64,000 nt of DNA from Podospora comata (Eukaryota; Ascomycota; Sordariomycetes; Sordariales; Podosporaceae). Of the stretch, positions 45,569-57,294 are shown in pieces. The stretch is from contig CP071497.1 in the NCBI GenBank assembly GCA_017354895.1, positions 744,001 through 808,000 of the forward strand. Direction: 5' to 3'. Both the position numbers and the translations under genes were made by a program. Position 1 is the first letter of the stretch. The number at the start of each line of letters is the position of its first letter. The notes under the pieces were generated by a model, which saw only the letters and a list, made by a program, of their open reading frames with translations, did not search any database and was not told the DNA's origin.

Positions 45569-46112
45569 GAGTAAGAGCGGAGTCGGAAAATCTGTAGATG
45601 CCTATAGTCCGAGATACTGAATAGACGGGAATTGTTGAGGGAGCCCAGATTGAGCCACAGCAGCCAATCGGAGAATTTTTGGCTGTCGACACGCATTCGC
45701 GGCCTGCCACGCGTGCAAGGGTGATGGCAACGGACGCCACAGCTCAGCCTCAATTATGACATCAGTGCCGGAGCACTCCCAACGTGCCGTGCAATCACGA
45801 TACTGTAGATAGATGCAAACAGAAGGACATCGAGGTCGACCTTCTGATACAAAGCCACAAGCTTCGTGTTCCCTCCGCCTGGCAACAGCGCTTGGAACCA
45901 TCTCAGCATCTCAGACGTTGGAGTATAAAGTAGCAAGCACGCAAGCAAACCACCCCGCTTCTTGGAACTTCCACGTTCTTGGACATTCCGGCAATTGACC
46001 CACCAGTAGGAGTTGACACAGGCGCTAATCTGCCAATCTCCCGCCCAACCCAGATTGATTTACACTGCGACCATCTTCCAAGTCTCCAAGTCAGAAATAC
46101 CGAATCATCATC
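45569..46112. other. intergenic region
   Basis: GH93 3' untranslated region and promoter of the SYLF gene. No gene seen. Confidence 0.5.
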
Positions 46113-47839
46113 ATGAGCTCATCCGACCAGAAGCCGCCGCTGGAGCCTGCAGACAAGCAGTCGTTTCCGCCCCCGCCTCCCGGCCCCCCGCCCATCCAGA
46201 CCACACAGACACAGGTGCCAAAGCATCCTGACGAGACCCCTATCCCAGATTACAACCCGAGGCATCCTCAGTTTGCGCCGCCCACAGGTGGTGCCGACGA
46301 CGACATCTACAACGCGACGCCGACATCCGAGCACCCGCCCCAGTTCCCGCCGTCTGGAGATGGTCACCACGATGGCGAAACCAAGAAGAAGTCCAAGTTC
46401 TCCTTCAAGGAGTACTACCAAAAGGCCTCAGAAAGCTTGACGACCCATGTTGGCCCGGCAGTCAACGCGATGGCCCGCAAGACGGGCGCTGAAGGCTTCA
46501 TTGCCGAGTCTCTGGATAAGGAATGTGAAAAAGCTGCCAGGATCTTGAGGGCATTCTGCAGTAAGTACAGCTCCATGGTTGCGCCTCCATGTCAGCCGCT
46601 AACATTAATGTTCCAGAGGACGGCATCTATGTCGACGCAGCGCAGCAACCTTCTTCGACGCCAGCACCCACACCCGCACCAGCTGCGACGGACACCGAGG
46701 CCTCGGCTACCGATGGCAAACACACAGATTCTGCCAAGACAAAGAAACCCAAGGTACTTCTCACGATACCTTCCAAGGTCATTGCAAAAGCCCAGGGCCT
46801 GGCTATCTTCACGGCCTTCCGTGCGGGTTTCCAGGGAACCGTCTCGGGCGGTAGTGGCATCCTGATCGCCCGCAAGCCTGATGGCAGCTGGTCTCCACCC
46901 AGCGGCATCAAGGTTGGGGGCGTGGGAGGTGGCTTCGTTATCGGCGCAGAGATTTACGACTGTGTCGTTGTCATCAACACCAAGGAAGCTCTTGACCTCT
47001 TCACAAAGACTCGCATGAGCCTCGGGTCCGATCTCGCGGTTACTGCCGGTCCTTTTGGCGCTGGTGGTTCTCTTGACTGGGGCGTTCCGGCGAACCAGAA
47101 GGGCAAAGAGAAGGAGAAGACCTCGCCACAACACCCTCCAACGGCCACGTCTCCACCGCTCTCTGCCGATAACACCCACTTCCAAACGGCGCCGCTTTCC
47201 CCTGGTGAGTTGACTGACCCCCTGGAAGATCCCACAAAGGGACGCAAGCCCAGTGCCTTACGTGAGGCCATTGGGAAACCGGTCTACAGTTATGTCAAGT
47301 CACACGGTGTGTATGCTGGCGTTCAAATCAGCGGTACTGTGATTCTGTCCCGCGATACCGCCAATGCCAAATTCTACGGCCGGCCAGTCACTGTACAGGA
47401 GATTCTGGATGGCAAGGTAGAACCACCTGCTGCAGCCAAGACACTCTTTGAGGTGTTGAGCGGTGCCTCCGGGTGGCGTGGACACAGCGGTTCCAGCCCA
47501 GTAACGCCCAACTTTGTGCCTGGGGCTGGTGTGCCGCCTCCCGCTGCAGCGGCCACGTCTGGAGTTGCCGATGTCACTACCGGTGTGAGGGGTCTTGATG
47601 TCGGAGGCTCCTCCAGCTCGGCAACCGCCCCGAGACCCACAACGCCGGCGGTAAATGCCAAGGCTGCCGAGGCTGCCGCAGAGGCGAAGCTTGCGTCCCC
47701 CACCAGTCCACCACCGCCGTCCTATTCGGAGTTTGCTCCGAGTGGGACCCAGCAGCAGCCAGAGGACCTCCCTCCTGCATATGTGGAGGGTCAAGGGACC
47801 AGGCCGCCCGCAGGTGACTCCAAGACCGGACTGCATTAG
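46113..47839 (+). CDS. SYLF-domain protein (Ysc84/SH3YL1-like)
   Basis: Two exons, 46113-46560 and 46617-47839, intron 56 bp (GTAAGT..TCCAG); 556 residues. A Pro-rich, disordered N-terminus (about 1-95) is followed by a basic segment and the helix ARKTGAEGFIAESLDKECEKAARILRAF. The SYLF domain has IPSKVIAKAQGLAIFTAFRAGF, GSGILIARKPDGSWSPPSGIKVGGVGGGFVIGAE, DCVVVINTKEALDLF, SLGSDLAVTAGPFG and YSYVKSHGVYAGVQISGTVI. Yeast Ysc84 binds actin and phosphoinositides at endocytic sites. Here the usual C-terminal SH3 domain is absent and replaced by an Ala/Pro-rich tail, and the SYLF domain is split by a disordered insert of about 70 residues between GAGGSLDWG and KPVYSY. The role is probably membrane and actin linkage. 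Confidence 0.92.
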
Positions 47840-49504
47840 GTGCGGAGTTGAAGGAGGTTTGCATGTTTTTCGGAGGGATAACGTGGAGGACACGATGAGC
47901 ATCGTATAGCATGTAACTGGTATTGGTGGATTAGCTTCTCAAGTCTGACGGTTATTATGATCTCGAAATACCCCCAAATATGATAGTACCCTGAAACCGA
48001 GACTGCTTATCTTCGTTCACCTGCTTGCTTCCGCCCGCCTGCGACCTTGCATGTACATTACCCCTAAGCTCCAAGTCCGAACAACCCCTCGGGTCCGGGT
48101 GTCCAATGCATTGGTGCCTTGGTACCTTATTTACCAGCTGATGATTGCAGATGTCTAAACTTTCGAGGGATATGGCTCGTGAGAAAAGTTCCGGTCTGTC
48201 ATGGTTCAGACAAGTCGTCCGGTCATTAGGAGGATCTGTTCCGTTCCTATCTTTTGGCAAAGTCAGGAGAACCTACCTAGTGATGGGTCAGACGTGTTAA
48301 CTTGGGGGGCGAAAGCTTAGTTTTTGGTTGTTCCTGTCAACTGAAGTAGGAAGAAGCCTCCCCATGTTGGTGCGGCGGCCAATGTCCAGAACACCAACAG
48401 AAGTACCTTACATCGGAGTAATTTCCGCCGGCGAACAGGGGATGGGCCGAAGAAAGCTCCGTGATCGAAGCAGTGCCACCTTGAGCGGATATCATTGAAA
48501 TTTTCCAGTCGCGGGTTGGAGCGACCGCCGTGAGTTGTGATTGGGGAAAAAAAGTTTGCTGCTTCATGCATCTAATGATTCTAGAGCGTTCAGTCGCGGC
48601 CCCGGACAGCCCTCCGATGTGCCAAGCAACATGCTCAAAGCTTATGTGACCCGAGGGAAACGCCAGGCTGGGTACGGGCACTTGGATATTTCTTGGGACG
48701 GACCAGACCATTGTTGCCCGGTACCTGCTTCTTAGGTTGAGGGGGTTCGGGCTAATAATGATTGGAAATGCTGAAGTCTGCGGACGTGTGGTCTAATGAA
48801 GCGTTCAAGGACTGTGACAACTTGTCACAATTATTTCATTCATGGGAGCACATGCTCCTTTTGAGCTTGTCTCGGGCCCGGTCGTTCCAACTCCCGGGGC
48901 ATGTCACGGCTGGGTAAGGGTTTGGGGGAGGCAAGGGACGTCAAGACTCCTAAACGGACGTAGGTATATAGGTAGAACCACCCAGGACCCCTCCAAGCCA
49001 AATCCTTGTCTCTTGGTTCCAAGACTACCTTAGTCCTGCTACCCGTTGAACGACGAGTCGATAGCGGCACCCCTATCTACCTAAGACTCCACAACCTTCC
49101 CAAAGCGCTCGCAAATCCCCAACCTGGACTCGAGTCTCTCCCGTGTGCCGCTCTCTCTGCCCCATACATTAGAAACTACGACCTACTCCAGATGCCCAGC
49201 TTCTGCCAACATGGCTAAATACCGCTCCGTTCTAGCACAGCATGACCAGTCTGGACTCTCTTCTTGTGCGCCCTCCAAGCCAACCACCTGACTGAGCCTG
49301 CCCCCCTTCCGGACCACTCCCCGTATCGGTACCCAAGGTATCGGTCTGATATCTTGCGTGCCTTGAAGCCCGACAAAGTGACAGACCCTCGCCACCCCAT
49401 CGCGCAGCTAACCCAAGCGACGGAAAGGCCCGACAGCCAGGCCATCCGCGTTCACGCATCCTTCTCATGACAGGTCCCCGTCGTCCTCTTCAAGCCTCGA
49501 CAAT
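47840..49504. other. 1.7-kb intergenic region
   Basis: 3' side of the SYLF gene and promoter of the Zn2Cys6 gene. All open frames are short, overlap on both strands and carry no family features. I see no gene. Confidence 0.55.
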
Positions 49505-51638
49505 ATGGACAAGCCACCGCCGCGACCTCTCCTTCCAGCGCCCCCACCGTCCGAATCACGCGCCGGCTTGAAGACGCCACCCACCGGTGCCCCTCTGCCA
49601 CCGAGACGATCGGCCTCCATAGCCGCCTGCGAGCTTTGCCGGGAGAAGAAAGCAAAGTGCGACAGCCGACGGCCGACCTGTGGACGGTGCTTAAGCAACG
49701 GCGTCCAGTGCACCTATACCACCAAGGTCAATGAGACGCTGACCCAGGCCGATAAAAGAGAGAAGGCGCGATACAAGAAAGAGCGGGACGACCTGTTACA
49801 TCTTCTGACTTCGATCCGTGACAAGCCCCAACGCGAAGCCGAAAACATCTTTGCCCGCCTTCGCGTTTTCAACGACCCATTCGAGGTGTGTCAGTCTTTG
49901 AGGGATGCCGAGCTGCTGCCTTTTGTTTCTTCTAGCCCGGCCAAGCTCCCCTCTCCGTCCGACGCGAATGAAATCATCGACATACACGTCCCAGCTCGAC
50001 CGTGGACAACGCTGGTCAACGATGCTGTTGTTTCGAGGCTGGTGTCGCGCTTCTTCTCGCCTGGCTCCCAGCTGTTCCCGGCTATTGACAGAGATGTCTT
50101 CGTCTCCGACATGCAAGCCAAGAATCTGACAACGTCCAAGTTGTGTTCACCTCTTCTTGCCAATGCCGTCTGCGCCATGCCTTGTTTTGAGTTGACCTCG
50201 AGCACCGGTCTTGTCGAGCTCTTCCTGAGCCAAGCGAAATCCATCCTCGAGCGAGAATATGGCCGACCCTCTCTGCCTACGGTTCTCGCTTTATACCTTT
50301 TATACCTGATATCAACCTTGCTGGGCAGGGACCGTGCCGGCTTACACTTTCGGCGGACGAGCCTTGACATGTTGGAATACCTGGATTTGGAGTCAAGAAT
50401 AAAATATTTGCGCGACGATGTTCCAGATCAGGCTCTCGAACGGCGTGTGTTGTCGAGAGCTCTATGGGGGATTTTCGTGGCGGAGAGGTAAGTTGTTTTG
50501 TGCATTGCTTATGGTATGTCCCGCACAGAACGGATGGCTTGAGCATATGCTGACGTATAGTCTCTCTTTAGTCGAACCTTTTTGCTTTACAACCGACCCC
50601 CTCTAGTACGACCGCCGATGGTACCTAGACTTTTCGAATTGGATACCCCCATCCAGACATCACTTTGTGCTGACGATGCTCGCAATGCAGCGATGGCGGA
50701 TGCCGACGGCGACGTGAATGGAAGATTGACGGACGCCTTGTGTAGCCTCGCCGAAATCCAATATACCATTGCCATGCATGAGGCTGAACAAAACACTGGT
50801 GTGGGTAGTGGGGAGGATATTGGGATACGGCAATCCATCCTTTTGCGGTGGAGGGTGCTGTGTGATTTGTTTTCAAATCAGCTTCAGGCAGAGACCAACT
50901 CGTCGTTGTCGAGCTGCTACGTCAGGTGATTAGAACTGGGCTCGGGTGTCTCGGCCTATACCATATATCTCTTTCCTAAATCCACCACTGTCGTAACATT
51001 GAAACGCTTGCTAACCTACTTATCACTCCAGCCTACAACAAAGCGAAGTCGCTCTCTCAGTCCTCCATCTCCTTCCCGCTGAGCTCACCCTTCCCGATGA
51101 GAGCACTGTCACAACGACGGTGAAAGATTTGTTCATACAACATGCTCGATTTATATCAGAGACAGTCGATGCCCTACTGCAGCGGTCTCACAACAGGCCA
51201 CATTATCCCATCGGTTTCGCCCTATACTATTCACTAGTCCCCCTCATCCCCTTACTCGACCCTGAAGACACCGGGTCCGACACCCATGAGCTCTTCATAA
51301 ACGGTTGTGTCAGGTTGAGTGTTTGCGCTCAAATATACCCATTCTTTGGTCGCCTGCTGCAGGCAATCGGGGCACTTGCCTGGCGGCTAGGGAAGGATGT
51401 CCCGTTAAAAGCTCGCGAGTGTTTCCAGCATATCAAGGTTTCCACTCCCAGTCATGATGTCGAGGATGGGGAGGTGCACGACATTCCGCTTGCCATGGAC
51501 ATTCCTAGGCTGTGGGCGATGCGCCATTTGCAGACGAACAATCATGTGGGTGACGATAAGAATGGTTATTTGCCTGTAGGTCAACTCGGCAAGATGATTG
51601 AGCATTGGAGTGGTACGAATCGTCTTGATGGTGGGTAA
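49505..51638 (+). CDS. Zn2Cys6 fungal transcription factor
   Basis: Three exons: 49505-50487, 50572-50925 and 51032-51638, with introns of 84 and 106 bp; 647 residues. After a Pro-rich leader comes the zinc cluster with Cys42, 45, 52, 59, 62 and 69 (CELCREKKAKCD ... CGRCLSNGVQC), which fits CX2CX6CX6CX2CX6C. A short coiled linker follows (TQADKREKARYKKERDDLLHLL), then the fungal-specific middle homology region at about 170-480 (SRFFSPGSQLFPAIDRDVF, LLANAVCAMPC, LYLLYLISTLLGRDRAGLHF, SRALWGIFVAESRTFLLYNRPP). Nuclear regulator; target genes unknown. No biosynthetic neighbour suggests a pathway-specific role. The third exon reads to TAA at 51636-51638. Confidence 0.93.
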
Positions 51639-52703
51639 CAGCAGTGGACGAAGTGGTGGTGGCAGCAGTTGAGTTGAATAATGTGTTGATTACCCTTACC
51701 TGGCCGAGGAACACACTCGATTGTTATGCACCCGTCGTGTCCCCCAGCCACAAGCCTTGATTGACAGCTGATACACAGTATATGCCTTGTTGAACTGGTA
51801 AAGTATGGTGTGGTTCAAACAGCTCAACAGGCCAGGCAAAGGACAATCACATGGTGAAATACGACTTTGAGAGGATCTCATACAACAATCCATCATATGT
51901 TGACCTGTTGCCGATTGGGAAGAAACTACTATCAAGCAGCACGTTGCCGCAGCCTCTGAGTCTGGACTTCCCAAAGTGGACGGCGGCGAAAGATCGGTCC
52001 AGGCCCTTGGGCTTATCTTGCAGGAAAATCTTTATTGAAATCTCGCTTGTCTGCTTGATCTGCAGGTTAATCACTCAACTGCGCTTACTATTCCCGACGT
52101 AGGTACTGGAGGAGGGAGTGTGATTAGTGTCCAGTGTTTGACGGAAGGAAAACCCCAAAAATTTCAGAACCCTCATTGGCCATCTCCTGACCCCTCCTCC
52201 ACACCGTAAACAAAGCGATTAGCATCACAAGAATCTTAACACTTCCGCCGTATACTTTGCGACTTCTCCCAGATAGACATGGTAGCCGTTCCTTTTTTTC
52301 TTTTTTTTTCCTTTGTTTTTTTCCTTGTCTGATGGGCATATCGGCCATCTTCCAGGACCGACTTAGCATCTCCCGTTGAGTGTAGGTCCATCTTGAGGCA
52401 ATGGCCGAGGGACCTTGTTGGGGCGTTATCTGTAAACGGAGTCTTCTTGAACCTACTTGGTGAAGACTGTAGCGTGTGTAGGCATGTAATAAGTAAACAT
52501 CCACCTTCAAGTCTTTTTGGATTCCCATCTAGACTCTGACGGCTATGAATATTGGTGTTTTCAGAATGTTGAAAAGATCTTTAGATGTATTGCAAGAGCA
52601 CTGGTTGACATTATTCATCAAAAATCGGTAAACATTCACAGGTGGGAGGCCGGTAATCTTAGCTTGTTAAGTTAGAACCACTGACTTTTGCTCTATGTTG
52701 ACA
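51639..52703. other. intergenic region with poly-T tract
   Basis: About 1 kb without a supported gene between converging genes. A T-rich tract spans about 52290-52330. Confidence 0.5.
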
Positions 52704-54350
52704 CTATATACTATTCAGAGCCATCTTCGCCTTCTCGCTGCTGGTACCGCAGGCCACGCCCATCATAGCCTGGGCCATGTCTCTGAACAATTCCACCTTG
52801 ATCTCCGCCATCAACTCTCGCTTGACCTCTTCTCTTATCGTTCCCAGAAGCTCCACTCGTAACTTGTCCATGAGCTCCTCCCGCAACTCTTCCATCAACG
52901 TTTCCCGCAGGCCTTTCCGCAGCTCTTCCTGCGACTCTTCGGTTTTCTCGGTCACCAAGCGCTCAGTGTCCTCCATGACTTTATCTTGCAGTTCGACGTG
53001 AACACCTGTGAACTGGTCGTCGATACGGTCATTCACATGACTGATGAGATGTTCTGCCTCCTCGCTGTTGTATCTGCAAGGTGATCGGGCGGCAGGCTCC
53101 AGAATCATCATCTCGAGCCGTTCAATGCGACTTTCCAGCCCAGTGTAGCCCTGAACTGCCTGGCCGGGTGTAGAATCCTGAAACATTTTCTCAAGCCGTT
53201 CGATACGACTTTCCAGTTCGGCGTTGTTCTCCCTGAACACACGACCCTGGCCCAAGTCAAGTAAGAGCCGCTTGTTGGTTCTCGAGGAAGACAACGGTTC
53301 GCTCGTGCGCCGCCGTTTTCGATCTTATCAAGTCAATGTTAGCATGCACCAAAAAAAGAAATAAATAAAAATACATACCTGGCGGGGTAGCTAGTTGTGT
53401 TGGGTTTTGGTAGGGAGCCTTCTCGACATATGGTGGCGGTGACAACTCTTCCAATGTCTCCATGACCGGATTGTCGCAACTAGGCGTTGGCCGAGGTGCA
53501 GCGGCAGTACTGCCAAGGTTAACAACCTGACCGCCTGCACCATGATACAGCCTACCAATGGCTGCCCATCTCTCATCGGTCTGCAAGTCATTGAACAAAA
53601 AGACAGACGGCAGCAACGAGAGCTGATACCGAACCTCGGGCACCAGCTGCAGCATGTTCAAGTAGACGGTGAAGTCTTGAGCAGATGCGAGGGCCTTCAT
53701 GGTACCCAGCAGACCTTCGGATCGCGCCTTTGGCACCAGAGGACGGTTTTTTGGCACCACGAAGACAGGCGCCTGCGTCATGCTGAAGCGAAGGCTGATA
53801 AAGTTCTTGGAAGGATCACGCTGCATCGCCGGTATAGAGGGACCAGTGCTGTGATCGTACCCGACGGAGTGTATGTTTTCTGGGTGGACGAATATGTAAA
53901 CGCTGACTTTGTTGGGCTTGCCGCCTTTGAGAAATATACAGCCATGAAGCGCAAAGAGGGCTCGGTCGTTCGAAGCATCAACGTGCAAATCCATACGAAG
54001 ATCTGGAGTATGTTGCAGGTGTCGGTTCGCATCCTCCCACTCCACCACGCCAGCTCGATCCTTCAAATCTATTTTGCAATGTCTTTCATCGTCGCTCGAA
54101 TCGTCCATGGCGTAAAAATCGGGACCGTCGCGATTATCAACTCTGTCGTTCAAGGTGTCATCAAGCTTGTCACCGTCAATTTCACCTACCTCCCTCGAGC
54201 TACAAGCCCCGTAAGCACGGTTAGACACGATGGTCCAGTAACAATATCACGACAGAGGACAAAAAAAGAAGAGATACCGCCGCCCTTGCTAGACGACACA
54301 ATTGTTGGCAGGGCTCCCACGAACGGAAGCAAGACAGCAAAGAGCGCCAT
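52704..54350 (-). CDS. coiled-coil hypothetical protein, 499 residues
   Basis: Three exons: 54350-54278, 54185-53379 and 53323-52704. The introns (92 and 55 bp) have GTATCT/GGTAG and GTATGT/GATAAG ends, and the sum is an exact 500 codons. The start MALFAVLLPFVGALPTIVSSS looks like a signal peptide. An acidic region (DDTLNDRVDNRDGPDF) leads to a globular-looking middle (ALHGCIFLKGGKPNKVSVYIFV ... FISLRFSMTQAPVFVVPKNR ... LLPSVFLFNDLQTDERWAAI), with PPPYVEKAPYQNP before the second junction. Exon 3 begins with a basic patch (DRKRRRTSEP) and two copies of LESRIERLE, then a long charged coiled coil (ELREELMDKLRVELLGTIRE). A secretion signal and a KRRR patch do not fit together, so the first exon is uncertain. 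Family and function not recognised. Confidence 0.6.
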
Positions 54351-54765
54351 GGTCAGCTGACTCCAACCGTCTTGCGGCCTATCTCGAGCCCCAGTCCTTT
54401 CAACAGGCGTTGCCTGATGATTAGGATTTGGAGAGATTTTATGGCTCTCGACTCGCAGGACGCTTGCTTTGAGCGTGCCGTCCAGGAGGTACGGAACGGT
54501 CGTGGATCGATAGATGCACGACGCCGGTATTGATGGAAAATGGAGAAAAGAACCGAAATGTGTGGTTGGTGATGATGATGCCGCCGCTCTTGCGCGACCA
54601 CGCAGGTGTCGGTAGGTATCGCACAAACGGAGACAGGGCAAAGAGCGCCGTGGCCAGCTATCTCTCTATCCCCACGGCCTACCAAGGAGTCGATAATGAT
54701 GGCTCTTGGCTTGTGCGATGCGTACGTCGAGTGCGGCGTCGGGGAGAGACGGAACGGTAATTCAC
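54285..54765. repeat. diverged direct duplication around exon 1
   Basis: Two blocks on the same strand share order and many words: AAAGAGCGCC(A/G)TGG(T/C)CAGCT at 54339-54358 and 54640-54659; AATGATGGCTCT/TTTATGGCTCTC; and GG(T/G)ACGGAACGGT-type ends at about 54487-54498 and 54747-54757. On the minus strand they read MALFAVLLPFVGALP versus (T)ALFALSPFVRYLP, and VPYLLDGTLK versus VPSLPDAALD. The spacing is about 260-300 bp with indels. In the upstream block the ATG has become ACG. It is probably an old tandem duplication of the promoter plus first exon. Confidence 0.5.
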
Positions 54766-55488
54766 GCAGGCACGAGGGCCTAGGCGAAGTCACACCGGTA
54801 CCATCAAGTCACTGACCCTAAGGTAGAGAATGGCTGAGTGGATTCATCGCAGATGTCATCCATCGCGCCGATGGCGACTCGACTCGAGGTCGGAGGCTGA
54901 ATGTCGATGAAGAAACGGTTGGATTTTGATGGAGTTGGTGGAAGGATGGAAATGAATGGGGAGAGACGTGGAGCCTTTTTTCGACTTTGGTCACGGGGGA
55001 GCCCAAGGTTTTAGAAGCCGCACGGGCCACAGAAAAAGCTGACACATCATGCCAAGCATAAAACCGGCCATAACATGCCAAGCATTAGATGCAACAAGCA
55101 TACAAACACATACATCATGTGCATAAGTTTAAGCACAACACGCGAGCATAAAGCGCAAGCATAAGACAACGTTGCTTTGATCTGAACCAGGATCATCAAA
55201 GTCCATTTCTCCAACAAAGCCTTCGAAAAAAGAGGAAGAAAAAAGTTAAGTTATTTGTATCAGCATCTATATCTACCAGAAACGTCTCATAACCATTGAA
55301 ATATCCGTCTGTCATTTTTTGCCTTCCCAATATGACCCCATCTCCTCAACATTAACTGCTTTAGACTGGCCACCAAAATTACTCAAAGCAGGCAGAACAA
55401 CCCCCCAGGTATCATACGAAGAAACTAGAAATCTTGGTCTCCGATCCTACATAATACTCCAGCTCTGGATACCCTGTCACGGCATCAC
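54351..55488. other. intergenic region with diverged duplication
   Basis: Contains a diverged upstream copy of the exon 1 region of the coiled-coil gene (see the repeat entry) and a run of CAAGCAT-type words at 55045-55165. No gene supported. Confidence 0.5.
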
Positions 55489-57294
55489 TTACTGCCCACG
55501 GTCGCCCAACCAAACCAACTCCAGCACCCCGTCCCGCCCAGCCATGGCGCTCCCATCCACATTCTTCCACCTCCAGTCATCCGCCCTCCTCACATAAACC
55601 TGCCTCACCACCATCCCCTCCTCCAACACCTCAGCCTCCTGCAAGTCCCAACTCAGCTTCCTCCCCGTCTTGTGCAGGCTCGGCCTCTGCGGTCCCATGA
55701 TAAAATCCAAATTCCACCCATGGTTCTGCGGTGCCGCATGGAACGTCGCCTCGAACTGGTTCACATCAAAGTCGATTCCCTGCGGATAATACGCCACACT
55801 AAATCCATTCGCAATCACAAAATCATCCTCGGTCCGAAACCTCTGCATCATGCAGTCCTCTCCACAGACATTCGACACCTTGGTGTAATGCCACGGATAA
55901 GCCACATGCCATCCCCCTCCTCGATAATGATGCAAGCTCAACGGCTTGATCCCCGACTCATAAAACCCAGACGGATCCCCATACAAGTCCAACTGCCACA
56001 GCTCATTCAACAGCGTGAGCTTGTAGTTTGAATTCTCATAAATGCACTTTCTCAGCAAGATATCCCCCTGCGGACCCCACCCCGAGTTCGCCTCCTTGAT
56101 CTTCTGCTCCGTCTTGCAACTCTCATACCTCTCGGCCACCAAACCCGCCATGGGCACACTCAGAAACACCCCCGCGCCCCCAAACGCCTGCGAGCCATGC
56201 CTCTGAATGTTATTCACATCCTCCGAAAACGTCCCAATATACATCGGAAACCCGTCATCAAACTCGTCAAACCTCTCCTTCAGCGCATTGAAGCTCGGAA
56301 AGAAGGTGTCATCATCGCACGTCACCAGCCACTTTTTCCTCGGCCTTTCCGGGTGGTTATACATGGTCGGCACCAATGCCAAATACCTCACGGCCATGAT
56401 ATCCTCTGCATTAGACCGATACACATCCACATCGATCCCCGCCGTCGTCAAGATGTTATGCGTCTCCTGCAGCTGCTCATCCTCGGCATCCAACAGCATC
56501 AGAAGCAGCTTCCCACCGTTAGTATTCCCCTTCCCATCAGTCAACCAATACGTCCACTCGTTCACCGGGCTCGTCTTCGGATCGCTGAACCGTTTGTACG
56601 TCGTCGAGACACCAAACATGAATTCTGATGCATTGGCACTTCCGGGGAATGCAGACTGCGAAACGGGCGCCACAAGGGGCTCGGGGCACGACTCGGCTTG
56701 ATACGGCTCGGGGTTGTTGAGGTCCACTGTCCTGATGGTGTCGGTCAGGAAGCTTTGGTTTAGCACCGTCATGGACTTGCGGCGTATGGGCTGACGGGAA
56801 ACCTGGATATATCGTTTCGTATACTCAATCTGGTCCCCCAGCTTGTACTTTTCCTTCCACTGCTTCAGCCGAGCGATGTCATAATTGCAGTCCATAGGGA
56901 TGGATGAGTTGACCAATGCAGCCGCAATATCCCCTGTGGAGCTGGCCCGGTGTGGCTCTGTCGGTGTCGGAAGTGTATCTTGCCAGTCGGCGCCATGCTT
57001 TAACGGTCTCTGGAGATATATCGCTTGCTTGGCTGACGCGGCCGTCTGGATGATGGCGGTCTGTACTTCGGCACTGGATCTGAGAAGGAGGGTACTGATG
57101 GCGAGAATAGCAAAAGTCAGGACAAGAGCTCTCGCCATGGGGCTCCGCATGGGGAGGCAGCGGTGTGGGTTCGGCATCAGGGCCACCATGCTGCCGCTGC
57201 TGCGTCTGCTGCTGCTGTGTGTTGACGTCGTGGTCTTGTCAATGTTAACGTCCGAGGTTGAAAATCTCAAAGCTTGACAGTCTGCAGCCGGCAT
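55489..57294 (-). CDS. fringe-like glycosyltransferase (GT31-type, DUF604)
   Basis: Single exon, 601 residues. The first ATG is at 57294; the frame upstream has only GTG. It is a type II membrane protein: a Ser/Thr-rich cytosolic leader of about 50 residues, TM at about 53-72 (MARALVLTFAILAISTLLL), a stem, then a lumenal catalytic region. The DxD metal-nucleotide site is D327-D329 in KKWLVTCDDDTFFPSFNAL. Fringe-like features are PMYIGTFSEDVNNIQRHG, AFGGAGVFLSVPMA, SGWGPQGDILLRKCIYE, LHHYRGGGWHVAYPW and the late NGFSVAYYP. Golgi enzyme adding a sugar to glycans or glycoproteins; donor and acceptor unknown. Fungal members of this group are mostly uncharacterised. Confidence 0.88.
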   Translation of the reverse strand: MPAADCQALRFSTSDVNIDKTTTSTHSSSRRSSGSMVALMPNPHRCLPMRSPMARALVLTFAILAISTLLLRSSAEVQTAIIQTAASAKQAIYLQRPLKHGADWQDTLPTPTEPHRASSTGDIAAALVNSSIPMDCNYDIARLKQWKEKYKLGDQIEYTKRYIQVSRQPIRRKSMTVLNQSFLTDTIRTVDLNNPEPYQAESCPEPLVAPVSQSAFPGSANASEFMFGVSTTYKRFSDPKTSPVNEWTYWLTDGKGNTNGGKLLLMLLDAEDEQLQETHNILTTAGIDVDVYRSNAEDIMAVRYLALVPTMYNHPERPRKKWLVTCDDDTFFPSFNALKERFDEFDDGFPMYIGTFSEDVNNIQRHGSQAFGGAGVFLSVPMAGLVAERYESCKTEQKIKEANSGWGPQGDILLRKCIYENSNYKLTLLNELWQLDLYGDPSGFYESGIKPLSLHHYRGGGWHVAYPWHYTKVSNVCGEDCMMQRFRTEDDFVIANGFSVAYYPQGIDFDVNQFEATFHAAPQNHGWNLDFIMGPQRPSLHKTGRKLSWDLQEAEVLEEGMVVRQVYVRRADDWRWKNVDGSAMAGRDGVLELVWLGDRGQ

